Assembly (NCBI GenBank): GCA_049276515.1
Contig: JBASWO010000174.1
Span: 1-9,242 of the forward strand
Direction of reading: 5' to 3'
DNA: 9,242 bases
DNA from: JAATFY01 sp049276515
GTDB lineage: Bacteria > Pseudomonadota > Alphaproteobacteria > UBA9219
Numbering within the stretch: position 1 is the stretch's first letter; every line of letters begins with the position of its first letter. The position numbers were made by a program, and so were the translations under genes. The notes beneath the pieces are model-generated. The model saw nothing but the letters and a program-made list of their open reading frames with translations. It was not told the origin of the DNA and ran no database searches. This document shows positions 1-4,016 of the stretch, in pieces.

Positions 1-1
1 A

Positions 2-43
2 AGCATCCCAGCACCTTCAGTTCCAGCACCGCCAAACCCATAA
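2..43 (+). CDS. Possible 3' end of a gene entering from the left (Pro/Ala-rich tail)
   Basis: One forward frame starting at base 2 is open to a TAA at 41-43 and reads SIPAPSVPAPPNP, a Pro/Ala/Ser-rich tail of the sort found at the C-terminus of many exported or cell-envelope proteins. The stop lies six bases before the terminator hairpin at 49-83, which is where a gene converging on creA would be expected to end. Only 13 codons are visible, and another frame is also open across this short stretch, so this is a tentative call and no function can be given. Confidence 0.35.
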   Translation, partial: SIPAPSVPAPPNP

Positions 44-48
44 ATAAA

Positions 49-83
49 AATGAGGCAGATCCCACTTAAAGATCTGCCTCATT
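49..83 (-). terminator. Rho-independent terminator of the creA operon, possibly bidirectional
   Basis: A perfect 13-bp inverted repeat (AATGAGGCAGATC at 49-61 and its complement at 71-83) encloses a 9-nt loop. Read on the minus strand, the stem runs into TTTATTTAT, a U-rich tail, 15 bp beyond the creA stop. Read on the + strand it is followed by CTTT, so it could also serve a gene converging from the left. Confidence 0.85.
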
Positions 84-98
84 CTTTACGACGTGTCT

Positions 99-575
99 TT
101 ATTTTGAAGGCCAAGGCATGATCGGCACGGCCGAAACAGAATTCTTTGGCGAGCCTTCAATGATGCGATCTGAATAGCTCAAATAAACGAGGCTGTTATT
201 GGGCTTATCAAAAAAGCGGATAACTTGAAGTGATTTGAACAGGATCGAGCGTCTTTCGCTGAAGACTTTTTGCTTATCATCAAGATCAGGTTTGATCTTG
301 ATAGGACCTATTTGCCGGCAAGAAATCGAAGCATCCGATGTATCTTCAGCAAGGCCTACAAGACCCTTAGCCCCGCCCGTTACTGCCGCACTGACATAAC
401 AAGCGATACCTTCAACATCCGGATCTCTGAAAGCCGTGATACAAATTTTGTCATTGGCTAGACCCAGCATACGAAAGGTCGTTGAAACACAGCCGATATC
501 TTCTTCAGCCTTTGCGCTGCCAAATGATGCCACTACACACAAACCTGCAAGAAGCAGGATACGAAGATTACTCAT
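99..575 (-). CDS. creA: CreA family periplasmic protein
   Basis: CreA is a conserved small exported protein of unknown biochemical role, named after the E. coli creABCD locus. The 158-residue product starts with a signal peptide (hydrophobic residues about 5-18, probable cleavage after AKA at 21-23). The mature part has the family's signature stretches: DPDVEGIACYVSAA (51-64), GLAEDTSDASISC (74-86), FKSLQVIRFFD (113-123) and the very conserved EGSPKNSVSAVPIMPW near the C-terminus (140-155). Length matches the family. Cysteines at 29, 45, 59 and 86 could form disulphides in the periplasm (inference). The ATG overlaps the end of the upstream copper chaperone gene by 8 bp, and an AAGGAA ribosome site lies inside that gene about 7 nt before the start, so the two are probably translationally coupled. 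It is last in its operon, with a terminator just after it. Family assignment is secure; function is not known. Confidence 0.95.
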   Translation of the reverse strand: MSNLRILLLAGLCVVASFGSAKAEEDIGCVSTTFRMLGLANDKICITAFRDPDVEGIACYVSAAVTGGAKGLVGLAEDTSDASISCRQIGPIKIKPDLDDKQKVFSERRSILFKSLQVIRFFDKPNNSLVYLSYSDRIIEGSPKNSVSAVPIMPWPSK

Positions 576-1050
576 GGTTTTTTCCTTTATGTTCGATCGC
601 TGTTTTACCTACCGCCTCGACGTCAACCTCGACATCAACTGTACCGGCTTTCTCAAATTGAAGTGTAAGAGGAATTTTTTCTCCTTCTTTGAGACGTTCT
701 TTTAATCCAAACACCATCAAATGAAGACCTCTTGGCTTAAGACTAACGGGCTTACGAGGCTCGAGTGCTAAGGCATCAAGCTTTCTCATTCTCATGACAC
801 CATCTACAACCAAAGATTCGTGGATCTCAATTTTAGCAGCGACCGGACTTGATCCCCCTAACAGCCTATCTGTTTCTTGTCCTGCGTTTGAGAGGGGCAT
901 GTAGATAGCTGCAGTTGTTGCCCCCATGGGCGTTGCACGCATCCAGATATGGCCGATTTGTATATCGCCCTTTTTATAACTATGCGCTTCAGCACTGAGT
1001 GGCAGAAGTAGCATCAATAGGAAACAGAGTGAGTTTAAGAATGGTTTCAT
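568..1050 (-). CDS. Periplasmic copper chaperone, PCu(A)C family
   Basis: Proteins of this family (DUF461; PcuC in rhizobia) hold Cu(I) in the periplasm and help deliver it to the CuA centre of cytochrome c oxidase. The 160-residue product has a signal peptide with a clear Leu-rich core (residues 8-18) and an AEA cleavage site before His23. The early conserved block GHIWMRATPMGA (33-44) is typical. The copper-binding pattern H-x10-M-x21-H-x-M is present exactly: His77, Met88, His110, Met112. A short charged, His-containing tail ends the protein (HKGKNHE, 154-160). The start overlaps the stop of the LolA-like gene by 4 bp (ATGA) and the end overlaps creA by 8 bp, so the three are very likely one coupled operon. 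A separate oxidase, ScoI or TonB-dependent copper gene is not visible in the window, so the copper client is not shown. Confidence 0.95.
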   Translation of the reverse strand: MKPFLNSLCFLLMLLLPLSAEAHSYKKGDIQIGHIWMRATPMGATTAAIYMPLSNAGQETDRLLGGSSPVAAKIEIHESLVVDGVMRMRKLDALALEPRKPVSLKPRGLHLMVFGLKERLKEGEKIPLTLQFEKAGTVDVEVDVEAVGKTAIEHKGKNHE

Positions 1051-1679
1051 TGCGCTTCCTCCTGTGATGTCTTTTTGATCTTAGAAAATTTTGCAGCTTC
1101 TTCACCTAACAAAGGCAATGACGTTAAAGTTTGCTCACTAAAAGTAACGCTTTCATAGGCGCCATTGAGCTTGGTGAGAACGATACTTTCAATAAAGCGA
1201 TTACCGCTGACAGTGATCACTTTATAAGGCATCGGCGATTGCACATCACGACGCGGCGTCAAAGTGAGTTGCCACGGCGCATCCTTCGCCCCTTTTGTAA
1301 TAACAAAATCTTTTTCAAGCGTACTCCATCTGCCGATGAGTGCTGAACTTACAATATCGTAAAGGCGCTGAAGATTTTTTATCGGAAGCTTAATCACCAA
1401 ACCACCAATGTCTTGAACAGAAGTCTCACGCGTTACGATTGTTGTCGTGGCCATGGGTTTTTGAATTTCCCAAAGTAATCCATATTGAGGGGCCACAACA
1501 AAAGTCCCCGAGGTGGTCATCGGCTTATCAAAACCTTTTACTGGATGTGTTTCAATAAAAGAACCCCGCAAGACTTGATGGGGTGCGAGCTTATCTTGCG
1601 CGGTAGGCACCTCAGCCGCCAAAACGGGAGACGTGAAAAGCAAAAGCGCAAAAAAGGTAGCAAAGAAAGAAACCGGCAT
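1047..1679 (-). CDS. LolA-like outer membrane lipoprotein carrier family protein
   Basis: The 210-residue product begins with a signal peptide (MPVSFFATFFALLLFTSPVL, cleavage near AA at 21-22). The mature part matches the LolA-like pattern: LRGSFIET (37-44), SGTFVVAP (57-64), YGLLWEIQKPMATTTIVT (66-83), then alternating hydrophobic residues expected for an open beta-barrel half-shell that binds acyl chains. LolA carries lipoproteins across the periplasm to LolB, but this divergent subfamily often sits in other envelope gene clusters, so classical LolA activity should not be assumed. The start is the ATG at 1677-1679, with AAAGG at 1688-1692 as ribosome site. It leads a tight operon with the copper chaperone (ATGA overlap) and creA. 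The upstream small ORF ends 71 bp before it on the same strand, so readthrough from the metallophore genes is possible. Confident on family, moderate on role. Confidence 0.85.
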   Translation of the reverse strand: MPVSFFATFFALLLFTSPVLAAEVPTAQDKLAPHQVLRGSFIETHPVKGFDKPMTTSGTFVVAPQYGLLWEIQKPMATTTIVTRETSVQDIGGLVIKLPIKNLQRLYDIVSSALIGRWSTLEKDFVITKGAKDAPWQLTLTPRRDVQSPMPYKVITVSGNRFIESIVLTKLNGAYESVTFSEQTLTSLPLLGEEAAKFSKIKKTSQEEAQ

Positions 1680-1694
1680 TCATGTAACCTTTAA

Positions 1695-1724
1695 ATTATG
1701 GTCGTTGGTTACAGTATGCGACAA
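1695..1724 (-). promoter_or_regulatory. Weak candidate promoter of the LolA-like / copper chaperone / creA operon
   Basis: On the minus strand, TTGTCG (1719-1724) and CATAAT (1695-1700) are separated by 18 nt and resemble -35 and -10 boxes. The predicted start of transcription would fall around 1688, on top of the ribosome site, which argues against it or implies a very short leader. The rest of the 1680-1750 gap is AT-rich, with a TTTTTT run not preceded by a convincing stem. I see no secure terminator there. Confidence 0.25.
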
Positions 1725-1750
1725 AAAATGGCTTTATAAAGATAAGAACT

Positions 1751-1930
1751 TTAAAGGATGCGCCGCAGGTTGGGCAGTTTACGGCCCCTTTTAAAGAGTC
1801 GTAAAAAAGCAGGCTGTGCTGCATCTCGCATCGTTATTTCCCTTATTGTGCCTACTTTTCGAGGAAATAAGGGTGCCGTACATGTTTCTGCATAACTCGT
1901 AAAATCGGAGAGATTTACAAATTCTACCAT
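1751..1930 (-). CDS. Small ORF of 59 residues downstream of the NAS-like gene, unknown function
   Basis: An ATG at 1928-1930 opens a 59-codon frame ending in TAA at 1751-1753. It is preceded by a strong ribosome site, AGGAG at 1940-1944, with a 9-nt spacer. That site overlaps the TAG stop of the NAS-like gene, an arrangement typical of translational coupling. The product begins MVEFVNLSDFTSYAETCT, has one Cys (residue 17), two Pro-containing turns, and a basic C-terminal third (LRLFKRGRKLPNLRRIL, 43-59). No signal peptide or membrane segment is evident. I recognise no family. It uses several codons uncommon in its neighbours (AGG, CGA, ATA), which may mean recent origin, transfer or that it is not translated. 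It lies in the same frame as the NAS-like gene, separated by TAG and TGA stops, so it could also be a detached C-terminal extension. Without a gene here the 1680-1942 gap would be 263 bp. Confidence 0.5.
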   Translation of the reverse strand: MVEFVNLSDFTSYAETCTAPLFPRKVGTIREITMRDAAQPAFLRLFKRGRKLPNLRRIL

Positions 1931-1939
1931 TTTAAATCA

Positions 1940-1944
1940 CTCCT
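1940..1944 (-). promoter_or_regulatory. Shine-Dalgarno of the 59-residue ORF, overlapping the preceding stop
   Basis: On the minus strand the end of the NAS-like gene reads ATT TAG GAGTG. The A and G of the stop codon are the first two bases of AGGAG, nine bases before the ATG at 1930. This is the main evidence that the small ORF is translated. Confidence 0.55.
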
Positions 1945-2938
1945 AAATCACACGGGCATCAAGGGTACGAATACGTCTACGTCCCATGGGGCGAAGGGCT
2001 GTAACATCATCTGTAGCACCAATAAATTCGATTTTGTTACGAGCAAACCATTTCCCAGGCGGAAATTTATAAACCAGGCTGGTGTTAATGGCATCGGCCG
2101 TACGCTTACTTTGCCCAGTGAGATACATATTATATTCTTCTTGGCCAGCTATGCAGTCTTCAGGTTGATAGAGTAAAGTACTGAGACCTTCAGCTGTGCG
2201 CACAACGGTCATCGCAACTGTGTGTGATGTGCGTACGATACGTTGCAATACTTTATCTTTTTGATCGACGAGGCTGGCAATAAAGACGATCGGATGTGTT
2301 GCATAATCATGCGCATCACCTGATGAACAAACATAATGGATGCGTTTATCAATATCTCTGCATAGAGGATCCGTTGCCGCTAAATGTCGAATAAGGTTGG
2401 CGCCTAATCGGCAGGCTTCGGGATCAATATCAATACATGTAACAGGCAAGCCTGTACGTTGCGAGAACATGATTGCGCTGATGGGTAGAGGCCCAGCGCC
2501 TACAAAAGCTACACTTTCACTTTCGGGCTTTAAGGGCGGCTGCTTGATGTGCCATTTCATGGCCCTTAATTCACTCTCAACAAGTGCCTCATAATTACCG
2601 CGATAAATAAACCCGGAATAATCAGAATAATGAGAAGCGGCACCCGGAATGTTTCCAGCCATAGCGGCTGCGCAATAACATTCCATTTCAAATTCAGCTC
2701 TTCCGAGATGCCGACGCAATTCGGGTGCGATCTCTTGGATGATAGGATGGCTTAAGATGGCTGCTACATCAGCAGGTGCGCGCTCACGCATCGTCTCGTG
2801 CACAAAAGCCGATAAGACGCCATTAAGCGCAGGGTTTCGTGGCGATAGATCCTGTTGTTGGCTTACAAAACTGTAGACCGAAAAGGCATGATTGACATAG
2901 TCGGCAACGCCCGCTTCTCTTGCTTCGCTATCAAACAT
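1943..2938 (-). CDS. Nicotianamine synthase / CntL-like metallophore synthase
   Basis: Enzymes of this family transfer the aminobutyrate group of S-adenosylmethionine to an amino acid or a growing chain. They make nicotianamine in plants and archaea, and the CntL intermediates of staphylopine and pseudopaline in bacteria. The 331-residue product shows the family layout. An N-terminal helical part has LRRHLGRAEFEMECYCA (74-90), like the family's AE-x-x-(L/M)-E helix. YSGFIYRGNYEALVESELRAM (107-127) corresponds to the YY-x-NY-x-x-L-x-x-x-E motif. A Rossmann SAM site follows: VAFVGAGPLPISAI (143-156) and CIDIDPEA (168-175). Then comes IVFIASLVDQKDKV (217-230), like VVFLAALVG, and VVRTAEGLSTLLYQPED (245-261), like LRSAHGARAFLYPVVDP. 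The C-terminal 60 residues, ending in a basic stretch, extend beyond the length I know for bacterial CntL (about 270). The ATG is 2 bp after the methyltransferase stop, with GGA about 6 nt upstream, so the two are coupled behind Fur-like boxes. No CntM-type dehydrogenase is nearby. The amino-acid substrate cannot be read from the sequence. A generic methyltransferase is less likely because of the GPLP and family-specific motifs. Confidence 0.82.
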   Translation of the reverse strand: MFDSEAREAGVADYVNHAFSVYSFVSQQQDLSPRNPALNGVLSAFVHETMRERAPADVAAILSHPIIQEIAPELRRHLGRAEFEMECYCAAAMAGNIPGAASHYSDYSGFIYRGNYEALVESELRAMKWHIKQPPLKPESESVAFVGAGPLPISAIMFSQRTGLPVTCIDIDPEACRLGANLIRHLAATDPLCRDIDKRIHYVCSSGDAHDYATHPIVFIASLVDQKDKVLQRIVRTSHTVAMTVVRTAEGLSTLLYQPEDCIAGQEEYNMYLTGQSKRTADAINTSLVYKFPPGKWFARNKIEFIGATDDVTALRPMGRRRIRTLDARVI

Positions 2939-2940
2939 GA

Positions 2941-3630
2941 TTATCCAGCCATACTTGCGCGAATGATCACTTTGACATTCGTGTGATATTGCAGGCTGTC
3001 AGCTGCTTTAGGGAAATAGGCATTGTCAGGTTTGATCAAGACAAAGTCAGGTAGCTGAAACGCTTTCATCTCAACCCGCATGCCAGCTTTTTGAAAAGCC
3101 TTGGCATAATCATCAAGACTATAATCATAAACGGGCAAGGATGTGGATTGCGCAATCAACTTACGCCATTTCATCCAAAGCGGATTGCCTGTGTGGCAAC
3201 CAATCGCCGCATAATAAGAGGCACCATTTTTTAAAGTGCGCGCCATGCAGGCCGCATGACTTTCTAAATCAGGAAGCAGGTAGAGAACTTCATGGCTGAA
3301 AGCGATGTCGGTATTGCCGGCTGCTCGGCACATTTGGTGCGGCTGAATAAAATCAATCGGCAGATTGGCATGGCGCTGGCGTGCAATCGCTAAGGACTGC
3401 GCTGCGACATCCACGCCGATCCCGCGGCGATAGGGCCGCATGGAATGCAGCATATTAAGAAAGCCACCCCGATTGCAGCCATAATCCAAAACCTGAAAAT
3501 TGCGGAAATCTTTTTCAGGGGCCGATTCAATCATATGCCGCCACAGATAACCGTGGTCTTCGGTCATGCCCTCTTCTTCAATTTCATTTTGAAACCAGGT
3601 GTCGATGATGGCGGCGTTAGAGAGTGACAT
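2941..3630 (-). CDS. Class I SAM-dependent methyltransferase, partner of the NAS-like enzyme
   Basis: The 229-residue product has a seven-strand Rossmann methyltransferase core: motif I VLDYGCNRGGFL (47-58), an acidic motif II residue Asp74 in GIGVDVAAQSL (70-80), and a post-core IAFSHEVLYLLPDL (109-122) typical of small-molecule methyltransferases. No signal peptide, so it is cytoplasmic. The start chosen is the ATG at 3628-3630 because GAAGGA (3638-3643) sits 7 nt before it. A longer reading from a GTG at 3643-3645 would add MKDSV but would start on the ribosome site itself. It is the first gene after a promoter covered by two Fur-like boxes and ends 2 bp before the NAS-like gene. From this context I infer that it modifies the metallophore or a precursor by N-, O- or C-methylation; the sequence does not show the acceptor. 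It could also be unrelated to metal uptake. Confidence 0.85.
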   Translation of the reverse strand: MSLSNAAIIDTWFQNEIEEEGMTEDHGYLWRHMIESAPEKDFRNFQVLDYGCNRGGFLNMLHSMRPYRRGIGVDVAAQSLAIARQRHANLPIDFIQPHQMCRAAGNTDIAFSHEVLYLLPDLESHAACMARTLKNGASYYAAIGCHTGNPLWMKWRKLIAQSTSLPVYDYSLDDYAKAFQKAGMRVEMKAFQLPDFVLIKPDNAYFPKAADSLQYHTNVKVIIRASMAG

Positions 3631-3637
3631 GACAGAA

Positions 3638-3643
3638 TCCTTC
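3638..3643 (-). promoter_or_regulatory. Shine-Dalgarno deciding the methyltransferase start
   Basis: GAAGGA on the minus strand lies 7 nt before the ATG at 3630 and overlaps the in-frame GTG at 3645, which favours the ATG as the true start. Confidence 0.75.
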
Positions 3644-3654
3644 ACATGCTTAGT

Positions 3655-3675
3655 TGCGAATGATTCTTATCTATA
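3655..3675 (-). promoter_or_regulatory. Fur-like box 1, over the -10 region
   Basis: The + strand reads TGCGAATGATTCTTA from 3655 to 3669. This is close to the common Fur-box half TGCGAATGATTCTCAT and matches about 11 of 19 positions of the GATAATGATAATCATTATC consensus, counted by eye. It lies against the putative -10 box. A related regulator (Mur, Irr or Zur) cannot be excluded. Confidence 0.55.
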
Positions 3676-3697
3676 CTCATCTAATTAATAATGCAAA
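3670..3697 (-). promoter_or_regulatory. Predicted promoter of the methyltransferase / NAS-like operon
   Basis: On the minus strand TTTGCA (3692-3697) and TATAGA (3670-3675) lie 16 nt apart, each matching 4 of 6 consensus bases. Transcription would start near 3663, giving a leader of about 33 nt before the ATG. The -35 lies inside Fur-like box 2 and the -10 abuts box 1, the classical arrangement for repression. Confidence 0.45.
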
Positions 3698-3712
3698 CGA
3701 TTCTTAATTGCA
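3692..3712 (-). promoter_or_regulatory. Fur-like box 2, over the -35 region
   Basis: TGCAAACGATTCTTA (3692-3706) matches box 1 at 13 of 15 positions, 37 bp away. The site is bounded by TGCAA and TTGCA, giving a 21-bp dyad. Two similar copies at one promoter support a real operator for an iron- or metal-responsive Fur-family regulator. Confidence 0.55.
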
Positions 3713-3739
3713 TACACTGTTTATGAATATCAAAGGCTT

Positions 3740-3760
3740 AAATTAGAAATAAGCTAATTT
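3740..3760. repeat. AT-rich palindrome in the divergent control region
   Basis: AAATTAG (3740-3746) and CTAATTT (3754-3760) form a 7-bp inverted repeat around a 7-nt spacer, followed by TT. It could be an operator or a weak hairpin. Its AT content makes chance formation quite possible. Confidence 0.3.
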
Positions 3761-3792
3761 TTGCAATGGTTTGCCATATAAGAGGACATATT

Positions 3793-3840
3793 CATGTGAA
3801 TGAGTGACCTACTTTTGTAGCTCCATTCACATGGGTTTTT
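3793..3840 (+). terminator. Terminator-like hairpin with no gene upstream
   Basis: CATGTGAATG (3793-3802) pairs perfectly with CATTCACATG (3824-3833). Inside, CTAC (3809-3812) and GTAG (3817-3820) close a TTTT loop, and GGTTTTT follows at 3834-3840. This is a good rho-independent terminator for rightward transcription. No coding region precedes it on the + strand; the nearest gene upstream is the divergent methyltransferase. It may end a small RNA or act as an attenuator in the leader of the glutamate dehydrogenase gene. On the minus strand there is no U-run. Confidence 0.7.
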
Positions 3841-3841
3841 C

Positions 3842-3990
3842 TGAAGATAGTGATCCAAATTGAGGGGCCGCATCTGCAGCATAAAGAACAACCTGTAATC
3901 GGTAATTTCTCTGCTTTTGTTTGACCTCCTGATGCTGCAGCGTTAACTTCCGCGCACAGATGAGCGGCCCCTTAAGTGCCTGCATCTTCA
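3842..3990 (+). repeat. Nested long-range inverted repeat upstream of the glutamate dehydrogenase gene
   Basis: Three nested stems can form on the + strand. The outermost pairs TGAAGAT (3842-3848) with ATCTTCA (3984-3990). The main one pairs 3861-3876 with 3957-3974: 11 bp including GGGGCCGC/GCGGCCCC and one G-U, a 2-nt bulge, then CATCTG/CAGATG-type pairing of 5 bp. The inner one pairs CAGCAT (3877-3882) with ATGCTG (3932-3937). The structure ends 14 nt before the gene's ribosome site. It may be a folded mRNA leader, or the ends of a degraded palindromic element; I recognise no known riboswitch class. Confidence 0.5.
3921..3949 (+). promoter_or_regulatory. Weak candidate promoter of the glutamate dehydrogenase gene
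   Basis: TTGACC (3921-3926) is a good -35 and TAACTT (3944-3949) a poor -10, 17 nt apart. Alphaproteobacterial promoters often keep TTGAC and tolerate weak -10 boxes. If used, transcription would start near 3956 and the nested inverted repeat would not be fully transcribed. Confidence 0.25.
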
Positions 3991-4004
3991 TAAGAAATTC
4001 TCTC

Positions 4005-4009
4005 AGGAA
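4005..4009 (+). promoter_or_regulatory. Shine-Dalgarno deciding the glutamate dehydrogenase start
   Basis: AGGAA lies 7 nt before the ATG at 4017. The upstream in-frame ATG at 3960 has no such site and lies inside the inverted repeat, so it is probably not the start. Confidence 0.8.
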
Positions 4010-4016
4010 ATGCGTA

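Noticed and set aside
1717..1755. Possible terminator before the LolA-like operon (CTTTA...TAAAG followed by TTTTTT on the minus strand)
   Set aside because: The stem has about five AT-rich pairs and a long loop; the T-run alone is not enough.
1840..1873. Inverted repeat CCCTTATT / AATAAGGG considered as a terminator after the NAS-like gene
   Set aside because: It has only 8 AT-rich pairs, an 18-nt loop and no U-run on either strand, and it falls inside the 59-codon ORF.
1943..2938. Reading the 331-residue protein as a generic SAM methyltransferase
   Set aside because: The GPLP variant of the SAM loop, the NYEALVESEL helix and the VFIASLV and VRTAEG..LLY motifs fit the nicotianamine synthase family better.
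3960..4016. Longer N-terminus of glutamate dehydrogenase from the ATG at 3960
   Set aside because: There is no ribosome site there and the ATG lies inside the inverted repeat. The ATG at 4017 has AGGAA 7 nt upstream and gives a normal family length.
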